Both the position numbers and the translations under genes were made by a program. Shown here piece by piece: positions 52,141 to 61,559 of a stretch of DNA of 64,000 nt (its first letter is position 1; every line of letters starts with the position of its first letter). The stretch is from positions 84,464 through 148,463 of the forward strand of contig CABSCP010000005.1 in assembly GCA_902476265.1 (NCBI GenBank), in the 5' to 3' direction. The notes beneath the pieces are model-generated. The model saw nothing but the letters and a program-made list of their open reading frames with translations, was not told the DNA's origin and did not search any database. This DNA comes from an uncultured Lachnospiraceae bacterium (GTDB lineage: Bacteria > Bacillota > Clostridia > Lachnospirales > Lachnospiraceae).

Positions 52141-53403
52141 ATGCTTACCATTGCTGTGATCGGCCTGGGCAGCCGGGGCCTCCATTATGCCAAACTTTCC
52201 GCCCAACGGGGCGGCGTACGATTCAACGCCCTGTGCGACATCAATCCCGGAAAGCTGAAAAATGCCGTCGCAGAGCTGCCTGCCCGGGATGCCCGTCTTT
52301 TTGAAAAGGAAGAGGAATTTTTTGAGGCCGGGAAACTGGCGGATGTGCTTTATATCTGTACCCAGGACCGGGATCATTACCGCCAGGCCATAAGGGGACT
52401 GGAGCTGGGATACCATATTCTCATGGAAAAGCCGGTATCCCCCGATCCTTTGGACTGCATAAAAATCGCCCAAAAAGCGGAAGAAACCGGACGGCAGGTT
52501 TTTGTCTGTCACGTTCTGCGCTACTCCGCTTTCTACCGCCGGATCAAAGAGGTCATTGAAAAAGGTCTGCTGGGGGATATCATGCTGCTTTCCCACAACG
52601 AACACATCGGATACTGGCATTTTGCCCACAGCTATGTGCGCGGTAACTGGCGCCGGGAAGAGGAAACTACCCCTATGCTGATGGCCAAATGCTGTCATGA
52701 TATGGATCTGCTTTCCTGGTGGCTGGGTTCCTGCGACAGCGTCTCTTCCTTCGGCGGCCTGACTTGGTTTACCGAGAAAAATGCGCCCATAGACGCTGCT
52801 GTCTTTTGTAAGGATTGCCCTCTTTCGGACAGCTGCCTGTATTACGCCCCCGCCCAATACCTTTCTTTAAACGGAAACCGGCCCCGGTTCCCCTGGGGAG
52901 CCTACGCGCTGACGGCGAGCAGGGACGAAAAAGACATCCTAAAGGCGGCCTTAAACGGCCCTTACGGACGCTGTGTCTTCCATTGCGACAACGATGTCTG
53001 CGACCGCCAGAGCGCGCAGCTTCTTTTCCGGCATGACGGAAAAGAAGTCCCGGTACAGTTTACGGTTTCGGCTTTCAGCAACGAATGCTACCGCAATACC
53101 CATGTTTTTGGAACCAAAGGAGAGCTTTGGGGCGATGATGCCAGCGAAACCCTCACCCTGCAGCTGTTCGGAAAAGAGCCGGAAACCCTGTCCCTTTCTC
53201 TCGCACAGGAAGGCAGCTATGGCGGCGGCCATGCAGGCGGGGACAACGGACTGATCGCCGATGTTTTGGACTATCTGGAAGGAAAGGATGTCCCTCTCTC
53301 CCGCCTGACGCCGATTCGGGAGACCATTGAAAGCCACCTGATCGTAGAAGCCTGTGAAAAATCCAGGAAAGCGGGCGGCATACAGATCAGCGTACACGGC
53401 TGA
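52141..53403 (+). CDS. Gfo/Idh/MocA family oxidoreductase
   Basis: A 420-residue NAD(P)-dependent oxidoreductase for sugars or sugar derivatives. The Rossmann motif AVIGLGSRGLHYA is at the N terminus and EKPVSPDPLDC follows at about residue 100, typical of the family. A Cys-rich insertion CKDCPLSDSC near residue 225 may bind a metal and occurs in a subgroup of these enzymes. The ATG at 52141 has AAGGAG eight bases upstream, while the one at 52135 is too close to it. The substrate is unknown; the AraC neighbour implies an inducible carbohydrate pathway. Confidence 0.9.
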   Translation: MLTIAVIGLGSRGLHYAKLSAQRGGVRFNALCDINPGKLKNAVAELPARDARLFEKEEEFFEAGKLADVLYICTQDRDHYRQAIRGLELGYHILMEKPVSPDPLDCIKIAQKAEETGRQVFVCHVLRYSAFYRRIKEVIEKGLLGDIMLLSHNEHIGYWHFAHSYVRGNWRREEETTPMLMAKCCHDMDLLSWWLGSCDSVSSFGGLTWFTEKNAPIDAAVFCKDCPLSDSCLYYAPAQYLSLNGNRPRFPWGAYALTASRDEKDILKAALNGPYGRCVFHCDNDVCDRQSAQLLFRHDGKEVPVQFTVSAFSNECYRNTHVFGTKGELWGDDASETLTLQLFGKEPETLSLSLAQEGSYGGGHAGGDNGLIADVLDYLEGKDVPLSRLTPIRETIESHLIVEACEKSRKAGGIQISVHG

Positions 53404-53414
53404 TCATAAATTTC

Positions 53415-53460
53415 AAAAACGGCTTTGAGTTTTTCCGAAACCTCAAAGCCGTTTTTATTT
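53415..53460. terminator. Bidirectional terminator between convergent genes
   Basis: The arms 53415-53429 and 53442-53456 pair over 15 bp around a 12-base loop. The ends are A-rich on one side and T-rich on the other, so it works for both the oxidoreductase and the EAL gene. Confidence 0.88.
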
Positions 53461-53480
53461 CCCGTCTTCTCTGCAATTGT

Positions 53481-55214
53481 CTATATGCCCAGTTTTTCAA
53501 ACAGATCCGGCAATTCCAGAGGCCTGTAAAAATAAAATCCCTGTATCATATCGCAGTCGGTCCTGCGCACACCGTTCAGTTCAAAATCCGTTTCCACGCC
53601 TTCCACACAGACCTGTTTCCCGGAGCGGTGACAGGCGTATATGATGCTCATAATAAAATCCAGGTTTTCGTCGGAATGGGTCATCTCGCTCATCAGGGTC
53701 CGGTCCAGCTTGACCACATTCACCGGATACCGGAAAAGCATCTGCAGCGAAGAAAAGCCGTTCCCGAAATCGTCCAGCGCAAACCGGATCCCCAGTTTCT
53801 GGCATTCCGATACAAACTGCTGAAGCCGTTTGGGCATTTCGTCAAAATGCGTTTCCGTCAGTTCCAGCATCAGGTTTTTCCCGGGCAGCCCTGCCTGCTC
53901 CATCGTCTCTTTGAGAAACGGCAGGAAGGAATCGTCCAGGATCTGGAGATAGCTGACATTGAAGGAAAGCAGGAAATCCGGGTGGCGGGCGATGATTTTC
54001 CCGCAGGTTTTCACCGTCTGTTCAAACACCCATTTCCCTGCCGGAAGAATCATTCCCGACTTTTCCAAAAGAGGGATAAAAAGCACCGGCGAAATATCCC
54101 GCCCATTCTCATATTTCCAGCGCAAAAGCACTTCGCCGCCGATGATTCTGCCGTCTGCGCAGGTCACAATGGGTTGTACCATAATCCGGAAGTTCTCACA
54201 GCCGGCCTCCACGTCCCGGTTGAGACAGACAGCCATTCTGGATTTATCCTTCTGCCGTTCAATAATATCATGGGAAAAAACTGTGTATTTCAGTTCGGGA
54301 CTCATCTTGGCCACGCTGATCAACATCATGGTGTTTTCCAGGATTTCCTGGGCCGCCCTGGAGTTGTCCGGGAAATGAATGACGCCAAAGGATGCGGCCT
54401 GTTTTCCGGAGAGCTTCTGTTCGGTATAACACTTTTCTATGATCCGCCGGATGCGGTCCACCGCTTCCTCATCTTTGTCCGATTCCGGAAGCCGGCCCTG
54501 AAATCTGGGAATCGCCATAAAGCGGACGCCGTCCAGCCGGTAAAAGGTATATTCCCGTCCCATTTCCTCCTGCAGCATAAACGCGATACTGCGCAGCAGC
54601 AGATCGCCGCTGAGCCGTCCCCTGGATTCATTGATATAAGTGAAATGATTCAGGCCAAAGCCCACAATCCGGGCGCTCCTTTTTCCCTCTTCCAGCGAAG
54701 CCAGTTCATTCAGCGCCGCCTGTTCCCGCAGAAAACCGGTCACGGAATCCAGGGAGAAATCATTTTTCAATTTGGAAATACAGCCGGAAAAAAACAGCGG
54801 CTTACTCTTGTCCGGCGACCATTTGAGGATCCCCCGGCAATGTACCCAGGTACAGTTCCCGCTCTTATCCGTCACCCGGTAGCGCAGACTGTGCAGGTCC
54901 TTTTTCTGGGAAAAAACCTGCTCCATGTCTTGATGAAAAAGGTCGTTATCCAGCGGATCCGTTATCACTTCCGCCCACTTTTCCACCAGATTATAAACCA
55001 CGTTTCCGGGAAAGCCAAAATCATCCCGCATATTATCGGATATATAATACAAGTTGGTCTGAAGATCCCCGAAATACAAATAGTTTAAGGATTCCGGTAT
55101 TGCTACAGACTTAAAAAATGCCTCCGCGTCAAAATAGTTCTCCTCAATAAACTTTTGAAACCGGGACTTCCTATCCTCTTTTCTCATTTTCCATAATTCC
55201 TGTTTCTTTTCCAT
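53481..55214 (-). CDS. PAS / degenerate GGDEF / EAL protein (probable c-di-GMP phosphodiesterase)
   Basis: A 577-residue cytoplasmic protein. The N-terminal PAS-like domain (about 45-155: LYYISDNMRDDFGFPGNVVYNL) is followed by a GGDEF-like domain (about 170-310), whose signature is replaced by RLDGVRF and so is inactive for cyclase activity. A C-terminal EAL domain (about 320-570) has EVLLRW in place of EALLRW, LTETHFD, DDFGNGFSS, VKLDR and GVET. The catalytic acids (E, E, DD, K) appear conserved, so it probably hydrolyses c-di-GMP. I chose the ATG at 55214 with GGAAAG before it; starts at 55244 and 55187 are possible. Confidence 0.85.
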   Translation of the reverse strand: MEKKQELWKMRKEDRKSRFQKFIEENYFDAEAFFKSVAIPESLNYLYFGDLQTNLYYISDNMRDDFGFPGNVVYNLVEKWAEVITDPLDNDLFHQDMEQVFSQKKDLHSLRYRVTDKSGNCTWVHCRGILKWSPDKSKPLFFSGCISKLKNDFSLDSVTGFLREQAALNELASLEEGKRSARIVGFGLNHFTYINESRGRLSGDLLLRSIAFMLQEEMGREYTFYRLDGVRFMAIPRFQGRLPESDKDEEAVDRIRRIIEKCYTEQKLSGKQAASFGVIHFPDNSRAAQEILENTMMLISVAKMSPELKYTVFSHDIIERQKDKSRMAVCLNRDVEAGCENFRIMVQPIVTCADGRIIGGEVLLRWKYENGRDISPVLFIPLLEKSGMILPAGKWVFEQTVKTCGKIIARHPDFLLSFNVSYLQILDDSFLPFLKETMEQAGLPGKNLMLELTETHFDEMPKRLQQFVSECQKLGIRFALDDFGNGFSSLQMLFRYPVNVVKLDRTLMSEMTHSDENLDFIMSIIYACHRSGKQVCVEGVETDFELNGVRRTDCDMIQGFYFYRPLELPDLFEKLGI

Positions 55215-55355
55215 CGGCATCTTTCCAGGTTCCGGCCTGCCCATGCATGACCGAACACGCTACTTATTTTTATAAAGCAAATTTAACCTATATTTAGATT
55301 ATATATCCAATGTCATGAAAAAGGAAGAAAAAATGTAGCAAAACTTCTGCATATT

Positions 55356-55970
55356 TTACAGGTCGTCCGGCAGCGTCACTATCCTGGTGCATAATTTTTC
55401 CAAAAGTCCCCTGTTATGGCTGACGATCAAAAGCCCCAGATTGCGTTGTTTACACTCCCGGATGAGGAAATCCCAAATCTGTGCCTGAGTCACCAAATCC
55501 AGCATTGCGGTAATTTCATCGCATAATAAAAAACGCAGCTGAGGCTGCATGGCCCTGGCGATACAAAAACGCTGCAGTTCCCCGCCCGACAGCTCTGCCG
55601 GATAGCGGTTCAGCCACTGGGGGCGTATGGAAAGCTTTTCCAACAGCGCTTCTTCCACCGGTCCTGCCTCTTCCAGCGTCTTTTTCAGCCGCAGCAGCGG
55701 GTTTACAGCCAGTTCCGGATGCTGCCAGATCATCTGCACAGGACAAAAACCCTGTACTTCCCCAAGGTTCTTTCCGTCCAGCAAAATCTTTCCCTGCTGT
55801 GGCTTTTCATAGCCTGCCAGGAGCCTGCACAACGTGGTTTTCCCTCTGCCGCTGGGCGCGGACAGCCCTACTCTTTCTCCGGATTCCAGAGAAAAATCCA
55901 ACTCCTGCAGCACCGCTTTTTTTCCCCTTTTCGGATATCCGAAGCTGATCTTTTGTGCTTCCAGTTTCAT
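55356..55970 (-). CDS. Nickel/peptide ABC importer ATPase 2 (OppF/NikE type)
   Basis: A 204-residue ATPase with Walker A SAPSGRGKTTLCRLL, signature LSGGELQRFCIARAM and LLCDEITAMLD (Walker B). It is shorter than OppF/DppF because it lacks the C-terminal oligopeptide-type extension. Its ATG overlaps the stop of the previous ATPase (ATGA). It would pair with the 55967-56908 ATPase as the two nucleotide-binding subunits. It is the last gene of the lar-importer operon. Confidence 0.88.
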   Translation of the reverse strand: MKLEAQKISFGYPKRGKKAVLQELDFSLESGERVGLSAPSGRGKTTLCRLLAGYEKPQQGKILLDGKNLGEVQGFCPVQMIWQHPELAVNPLLRLKKTLEEAGPVEEALLEKLSIRPQWLNRYPAELSGGELQRFCIARAMQPQLRFLLCDEITAMLDLVTQAQIWDFLIRECKQRNLGLLIVSHNRGLLEKLCTRIVTLPDDL

Positions 55971-56908
55971 TGGCCGCCTCCTTCGTCCGGGTACAGACAG
56001 CGCACCTGTCCGTCTCTTACCTCCAACCAGGGAATCGTTTCTGCCTCCCTGCATTCTTTCCGGCATTTCTTACATCTCGGCCCATAAAGGCAGCCTGTTT
56101 TCAGTTCTCCCGGATAGGGCTGGGCGCCCGGCGCCACCCCAAACCCGTGGGAAGGCATAGCGGCCCACAACGCTTTCGTATAAGGGTGGCGGAGTTTTTC
56201 CCCGGAAGAAAAATCTGACACGGGCGCTGTCTCTATGGTTTCTCCCGCATAAAACACGGTGATTTTATCGGCCACAGACAGCGCGGCTTCCAGATCGTGG
56301 GTGATCAAAAGCACACCGGCCCCTTCTTCCGCGATCTCTCTGAAATGCTTTAAAATCCGGACCGCCGATTTTTCATCCAGTCCCGGCGTCGGTTCGTCCG
56401 CAATCACCAGATGCAGGGTCTCCATCACAGCCGTGGAAATCAGCACCCTGCGGGCCATTCCTCCGGAAAGTTCAAAGGGATAGAGCTCTTTCGTATTCTG
56501 TTCCAGACCGTATCGGGCAAGCGCCTCTTCTATCCTGGCTTTTGTGCCGGGATCCCGCAGTCCCTTCCCGATCTGGGGTCCTACCTTCATCAGCGGATCC
56601 AGATAGGAAACGCCCTGGGGGACCAGCACAATTTCTTTTCCCCGAAGCCGCCGGATTCTGTTTTTTGTGAGGGGCAATCCCCGGTAAAAAATTTCCCCCT
56701 CCATGCTGCTGTTATAGGGCAGCAGATCCAAAATTCCATGGGCAAGAAGGCTTTTCCCGGAGCCGCTGGCTCCCACCACGGCCACCACTTCCCCCGCCCC
56801 TATTTTTAAGGACAGATCCCGGATGACCGGAAGGCTGCGCCGCCCGATTCCGCCTGTATATTGTGTGAAGGAAATGGACAGCTCCTTCACCTCTAAAACC
56901 GTTTCCAT
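55967..56908 (-). CDS. Nickel/peptide ABC importer ATPase 1 (OppD/NikD type)
   Basis: A 313-residue ATPase with Walker A GASGSGKSLLAHG, signature LSGGMARRVLIS, Walker B LVIADEPTPGLD, and the C-terminal oligopeptide-type extension with Cys-containing GCLYGPRCKKCRKEC (about 275-290), typical of Dpp/Opp/Nik ATPases. The start at 56908 lies 23 bases after the permease stop. A longer open frame to 57043 overlaps the permease and is rejected. It is the energising subunit for the importer. Confidence 0.9.
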   Translation of the reverse strand: METVLEVKELSISFTQYTGGIGRRSLPVIRDLSLKIGAGEVVAVVGASGSGKSLLAHGILDLLPYNSSMEGEIFYRGLPLTKNRIRRLRGKEIVLVPQGVSYLDPLMKVGPQIGKGLRDPGTKARIEEALARYGLEQNTKELYPFELSGGMARRVLISTAVMETLHLVIADEPTPGLDEKSAVRILKHFREIAEEGAGVLLITHDLEAALSVADKITVFYAGETIETAPVSDFSSGEKLRHPYTKALWAAMPSHGFGVAPGAQPYPGELKTGCLYGPRCKKCRKECREAETIPWLEVRDGQVRCLYPDEGGGQ

Positions 56909-56931
56909 TTTATCGTTCTTTTCCCCTTCCT

Positions 56932-57762
56932 TTACCTGTGGGCGCTGTAGGGACTGATCAGATTTTTCAGCCGTTCCCCCATCCTTGCAAACAGAACCGT
57001 CACCGTTGCCAGCGCCAGCCCGGGGAACAGGGCCAGCCACCATTTTCCGGTGCTTAAATAGCGCATACTTTCCGACAAAATGACACCGATGGCCGGCTGT
57101 TCCGAAGACAACCCAAACCCCAGAAAAGTGATGCTGGCCTCATGAAGGATGGCGTGCGGAAACTGCAGAATCAATCCTGTCAGAAACTGCGGCACGAGAA
57201 AGGGCAGCATGTGCCTGCAGGCAATTTTCACCCGGGAACTGCCCAGTTTTTTTGCAGTCAGCACATAAGGGGCCTGCTTTTGCTGTAAAATTTCACCCCG
57301 GATCACTCTGGCAAGAGAGGGCCAGTGGCTCAGCGCCACCCCGATCACCACTCCCTTCATCCCTTTCCCGCAGGCCAGGGAAATCAGCATCACCAAAAGG
57401 ATATGGGGAATCCCCATCACAAGATCGATACACCATGAAATCACCGCATCCGCTTTTTCTCCCAGTACCGCCGCTCCAATGCCAAGGACCAGTGCAATCA
57501 CTGCGCTGGTCAGCGCCGTAAGACAGCCGATTTTGATACTCAGGGAAAGTCCTGCCAGGGTACGGACGAACATATCCCTTCCCAGCCAGTCCGTGCCGAA
57601 AGGGTGGGCCAAACAGGGGGGCAGATTTTTTTGTAAAAAATCCGCTGACACCGCCTGCTCCGTCACTGCACTGCCCCAAAGGACGATCAGGCAGAGGAAA
57701 AGGGCCGTCCCGGCAACGAGCAGCAGCGCTGCGCTTCTCCCGTTTAATTTCCTTTTTTTCAC
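56932..57762 (-). CDS. Nickel/peptide ABC importer permease 2 (DppC/NikC type)
   Basis: A 276-residue permease with an N-terminal helix, about five further helices, the DppC-type GTDWLGRDMFVRTLAG segment near 55-70, and the cytoplasmic EAA loop (LTAKKLGSSRVKIACRHMLPFLVPQF). Its start overlaps the first permease stop (ATGA). It forms the channel with the gene upstream. Confidence 0.92.
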   Translation of the reverse strand: MKKRKLNGRSAALLLVAGTALFLCLIVLWGSAVTEQAVSADFLQKNLPPCLAHPFGTDWLGRDMFVRTLAGLSLSIKIGCLTALTSAVIALVLGIGAAVLGEKADAVISWCIDLVMGIPHILLVMLISLACGKGMKGVVIGVALSHWPSLARVIRGEILQQKQAPYVLTAKKLGSSRVKIACRHMLPFLVPQFLTGLILQFPHAILHEASITFLGFGLSSEQPAIGVILSESMRYLSTGKWWLALFPGLALATVTVLFARMGERLKNLISPYSAHR

Positions 57763-58748
57763 CGCGCCGCCCTCCTTCGGATTTTCGGGTCCACAACCCC
57801 GTATAAAAGATCCGCTGTCAGGTTCCCGGCAAACACAATTGCGGCGGTCACCACCGTGATTCCCAAAAGCAGCGGCAGGTCGCTGCCTAGTCCCGCGGTG
57901 ACGGACGCCTGCCCCAGACCGGGATAAGAAAACACCTGCTCCACCAGTACCGAACCGCCGATGATTTCGCTTACGGAAGCGAACTGCAGCGTGAGGGCCG
58001 GAAGGGCCACATTGCGCAGACCGTGGCGGAAGAAAACGGAAACCGCAGATTCCCCTCTCGCTCTCGCAAACAGGATATAATCGGAGTCCATCACATCGAT
58101 CATTTTTTCACGGGTGTGCAGCGCGATCCCCGCCATCTGGGTGATGCTCAGGGTCACTGCCGGCAGGATGGCATGGCGCAGCCGGTCCCCCAGGGTAACC
58201 TGCATGGCATCCATTCCTGCCGGCACCGACAGGCCCATGGGCAGAATCTTCAGCCATACGGAGAACACCAGCAGCAACAACAGCGCCAGCCAGAAAGCGG
58301 GGGTACTGGAAATCAGCAGGCAATAGCCCCGTATCCCCTTATCCACCCCTCTGCCCCGGTTCATTCCGGCAATCATTCCCAGAAAAAGTCCCAGGATTCC
58401 CGAAAAAAGCCAGGCGGCAGCCAGCATCAGAAGCGAATTGGAAAGCCGCTGGCCGATCACTTTTAAGACCGGCTGGCGGTAAAGCAGCGACGTTCCCCAG
58501 TCCCCCCGCACAACGCCGGTGAGCCAGCTGATATACCGCTGTGCCGGAGGCGTGTCCATCCCCCAGTAAGATTCCAGCTTTTCGATCTGTTCCCTGCTCA
58601 TGGTCCCAAGAGCGGCCTGGCCCACATTCGTCCGCAAAGGATCCAAAGGGGATGCGGTCATGAGTAAAAATGCGGTCAGACTCACTCCCAGCAAAAGAAA
58701 ACCCATCCGCACCATTTTTTTTGCGGCAAACTGCAGACGGTGCTTCAT
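57759..58748 (-). CDS. Nickel/peptide ABC importer permease 1 (DppB/NikB type)
   Basis: A 329-residue permease with the DppB-type first helix (MVRMGFLLLGVSLTAFLLM), six membrane segments and the EAA loop (FARARGESAVSVFFRHGLRNVALPALT). The ATG at 58748 overlaps the binding-protein stop as ATGA; an earlier ATG at 58763 lies inside that gene. It is translationally coupled to its neighbours on both sides. Confidence 0.92.
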   Translation of the reverse strand: MKHRLQFAAKKMVRMGFLLLGVSLTAFLLMTASPLDPLRTNVGQAALGTMSREQIEKLESYWGMDTPPAQRYISWLTGVVRGDWGTSLLYRQPVLKVIGQRLSNSLLMLAAAWLFSGILGLFLGMIAGMNRGRGVDKGIRGYCLLISSTPAFWLALLLLLVFSVWLKILPMGLSVPAGMDAMQVTLGDRLRHAILPAVTLSITQMAGIALHTREKMIDVMDSDYILFARARGESAVSVFFRHGLRNVALPALTLQFASVSEIIGGSVLVEQVFSYPGLGQASVTAGLGSDLPLLLGITVVTAAIVFAGNLTADLLYGVVDPKIRRRAAR

Positions 58749-60364
58749 GGTTTCCAGCTCCACTGATCCACATTATTGACCACAGACCAGCCGTGGCCGT
58801 GAGGATGGATTTTCTGCTCCGCCACCTGCAGACCGTCCCTGACCCAGTACAAATGTTTCACATTCACCAGCCAAACCCAGGGGATATCCCCCTCCTGCGT
58901 CACTCCGGTGCTGCCGTCCCACTGGGCCTTTTTCCAAAGCTCATAGGATTCCTCCAGATCCCCAGCCATCAGCGCTTTCTCCATATAAGCGTCGGATACA
59001 GGGTTGGAATAAGGGGAATATTCTGCCAGTCCGGTATCTTCTTTGGTATGATAAATATTATAGAGCTCCATGGGGGTATGAGCTCCCCAGCCCCAGACAA
59101 GAGGCTCCGACAGCGCCCGGTCATAGGCAGTATCCCAGCCCACCCCTTCCATGGAAGCGGCAATGCCAAGCGCTTTTAACTGGTTTACCAGGTCTGCGGC
59201 CAGGGCCTGGCGGACGGAATCGCCGCTGGAATAAAGAAGGTTCAGCTCGGCGCGCACGCCGTCCTTTTCCCGGATTCCGTCCGTTCCCTTTTTCCATCCT
59301 GCCTGTTCCAGCAGACTTTCCGCCTCCCGGGGATCATATTCTACCCGGGAAGTTTCGTTATACCACGGCATCTGGTCGCACACGCTGTAAGCCGGTGTGC
59401 CATAACCATTTAATATATTATCGATCATTTCCTGACGGTCTACCCCTATATTGATTGCCCGCCGCACCTGCACATCGGCGGTAAAATCATTTCCGATTCT
59501 CCTGCCGCTGTCATCCTGCGTTGCCAAAACCGCCGGAAGGTTGATCCCCCGGTTATCCACACTGTCATATGCCTCCAGATGATACCCTTTGGGCTGCTGG
59601 TCCGAATAGGACGCGGAAGTGTAAGCCACATCCGCCTCTCCTGCCTGTACCGCCAGGAAAGCCGCATCCTCTTCCATAAAAAGAACAGTCACCCGTTTCA
59701 TTTTCGGAGGCTGCCCGTAATAATCCGGATTCGCTTCAAAAATTGCCTGCTGTCCTCTGTCCCACTGCTTTAAAATATAGCGTCCGGAACCGATGGGATT
59801 TTGTCCGTAGGAAGCGCTGTCATATGCATGTTCGGGAACAATTCCCACGATCGCCATGGTATAGGGCCAGATGGAAAACGGTGTTTTCATATGAAACAAT
59901 ACTGTGGTATCATCTACGCTTTCCGCATAATCCAACATGGTGAAATCATTGACCGAACTGGTTTCCTTCACTGTATTATAGGTGAAAGCAACGTCGGAAG
60001 CATGTAGCGGCTCCCCGTCTGTAAAGACCGCATCGTCCCTGATTTTCACCGTCCAGGTAAGTCCGTCTTCGCTCACAGAATATTCCCGCGCCAAATCATA
60101 GCCCACGGTCAGGTCTGCATTGGTTACCGTAAGCGTGCTCTGGATCAGCGGTTCGTGCACATGTTCTCCCGCTCCCCATCCAAAGGCCGGATCAAAGCCG
60201 GCTTCCGGTTCCGAAGTCGTTCCCATGGCAATGATGACGGAATCTTTTTCTCCCATATCTGAAAAAGCCGCTTCCTGTCTGTTCTCTTTTTCGTTCCCGC
60301 AGCCGGTAAACAGCGCCGTCAAAAGCAACGCCGTCATCAAAACAATCCTTTTTTTATTTTTCAT
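58745..60364 (-). CDS. Nickel/peptide-type substrate-binding lipoprotein
   Basis: A 539-residue family 5 solute-binding protein with a lipoprotein signal (lipobox LFTGC, Cys about residue 22). Signature stretches are EYSVSEDGLTWTVKIRDDAVFTDGEPLHASDVAFTY and VRRAINIGVDRQEMIDNILNGYG. The C terminus is rich in His (IHPHGHGWSVVNNVDQW), a pattern also seen in nickel-type members such as CntA/NikA. Its gene overlaps larC by 11 bp, so the same transcript makes the importer and the cofactor enzymes. The true ligand could be free nickel, a nickel chelate or a peptide. Confidence 0.88.
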   Translation of the reverse strand: MKNKKRIVLMTALLLTALFTGCGNEKENRQEAAFSDMGEKDSVIIAMGTTSEPEAGFDPAFGWGAGEHVHEPLIQSTLTVTNADLTVGYDLAREYSVSEDGLTWTVKIRDDAVFTDGEPLHASDVAFTYNTVKETSSVNDFTMLDYAESVDDTTVLFHMKTPFSIWPYTMAIVGIVPEHAYDSASYGQNPIGSGRYILKQWDRGQQAIFEANPDYYGQPPKMKRVTVLFMEEDAAFLAVQAGEADVAYTSASYSDQQPKGYHLEAYDSVDNRGINLPAVLATQDDSGRRIGNDFTADVQVRRAINIGVDRQEMIDNILNGYGTPAYSVCDQMPWYNETSRVEYDPREAESLLEQAGWKKGTDGIREKDGVRAELNLLYSSGDSVRQALAADLVNQLKALGIAASMEGVGWDTAYDRALSEPLVWGWGAHTPMELYNIYHTKEDTGLAEYSPYSNPVSDAYMEKALMAGDLEESYELWKKAQWDGSTGVTQEGDIPWVWLVNVKHLYWVRDGLQVAEQKIHPHGHGWSVVNNVDQWSWKP

Positions 60365-61559
60365 TTTCTTCTCTCCATTTTTTTAATGCTTCCTCATATA
60401 CCTTCTGATAAGGCAGGCCGTTTTTTACGGCCAGCGATGCCACATCATCGTATTCCGGCTTTTTATGTACGATGCCGTAGCCTTCCGCCCGCTTTACCCT
60501 CACCGGTCCCCACTTCGTTTCCACCTCATCCACGGCCGGTTTTAAAAAATACTTTCCGCAGCGGCGGACCCGCAGCCCGTTGGTTGTGGTCTGTTCCAAA
60601 ATATGGGCGGCAAAGGTTTCTTCCTGTCCCGTATTGCACAAAAGCGTCAGCACATGTCCCGGACGCCCCTTTTTCATCTGACCGGGAATAGTGTACACAT
60701 CCAGAGCTCCCAGCTGCAGCAGACGGCGGCAGGCAAAGGCCAGCGCTTCCGGCGTCATATCGTCAACATTGCAGACCAGCTCCAAAATCTCGCCCTCCGC
60801 CTTTTGGTTTTCTTCTCCCAAAAATGCGCGCACGCAGTTTGCCTGTTCAAAGGTTTTCGTCCCGATCCCGTATCCGCATTTTTCCACCGCCATCACCGGC
60901 ATGGAGCCGAAGCTGTCCGCAAAATGCGTTAAAAGCGCCGCTCCGGTCGGGGTACACAGCTCTCCTGCAATCTTTCCCCCGTAAATGGGAACGCCTGTCA
61001 AAAGCGCCGCCGTAGCCGGCGCCGGCACCGGAAGCACTCCGTGGGCGCAGCGCACTGTGCCGCTGCCCACATGGACCGGCGAAACAACGATCCTGTCCGG
61101 CCGGATAAGACAGAGGGCATAGCAGACACCTGCCACATCGGCCACCGCATCCAGCGCTCCCACCTCATGAAAATGCACCTCTCCCACCGGGCAATTATGA
61201 GCCTTTGCCTCCGCAGCCGCGATGGCGTCATACACCGCTTTGGCATGCTGCGCCGCCTTTTCGGGCAGGTTTAAGGTATCGATCAGTTCTCCGATATGCT
61301 GCCGTGTGGCATGATGATGGCCGTGAGCATGTCCCTCATGATCATGGGCGCATTCCTCCTGTCCGTGAACGGTGACTTTCATATGCGTGCCTGCAATGCC
61401 GCAGGAAACCGCATTTTGGGCTTCCAGCTTCACGCCGGGAAGACCCAGGCCGTTCATGGTATCCAAAAATCCCTGTTTATCCTCCAGGAGCTCATAAAGT
61501 GCGGACATGAGCATATCTCCCGCCGCTCCCATGTTACATTCCAAATACAGTGTTTTCAT
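60354..61559 (-). CDS. larC: LarC nickel insertion enzyme for the nickel-pincer cofactor
   Basis: A 401-residue CTP-dependent enzyme that inserts nickel into the pyridinium dithiocarboxylate mononucleotide scaffold. It starts with MKTLYLECNMGAAGDMLMSALYELL and has a His-rich segment (HDHEGHAHGHHHATRQH near 72-88) that may bind nickel. In Lactobacillus plantarum the gene is split and joined by ribosomal frameshifting; here it is one uninterrupted frame. The start at 61559 overlaps the larB stop (ATGA). The upstream extension to 61643 is rejected because it lies in larB. Confidence 0.93.
   Translation of the reverse strand: MKTLYLECNMGAAGDMLMSALYELLEDKQGFLDTMNGLGLPGVKLEAQNAVSCGIAGTHMKVTVHGQEECAHDHEGHAHGHHHATRQHIGELIDTLNLPEKAAQHAKAVYDAIAAAEAKAHNCPVGEVHFHEVGALDAVADVAGVCYALCLIRPDRIVVSPVHVGSGTVRCAHGVLPVPAPATAALLTGVPIYGGKIAGELCTPTGAALLTHFADSFGSMPVMAVEKCGYGIGTKTFEQANCVRAFLGEENQKAEGEILELVCNVDDMTPEALAFACRRLLQLGALDVYTIPGQMKKGRPGHVLTLLCNTGQEETFAAHILEQTTTNGLRVRRCGKYFLKPAVDEVETKWGPVRVKRAEGYGIVHKKPEYDDVASLAVKNGLPYQKVYEEALKKWREENEK

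Noticed and set aside
53628..55088. 486-residue open frame on the plus strand
   Set aside because: It is antisense to the PAS-GGDEF-EAL gene, whose motifs are clear; the antisense protein has no recognisable domain.
60354..61559. Programmed frameshift in larC
   Set aside because: The known split larC needs a frameshift, but here the frame is continuous over 401 residues, so no shift is required.
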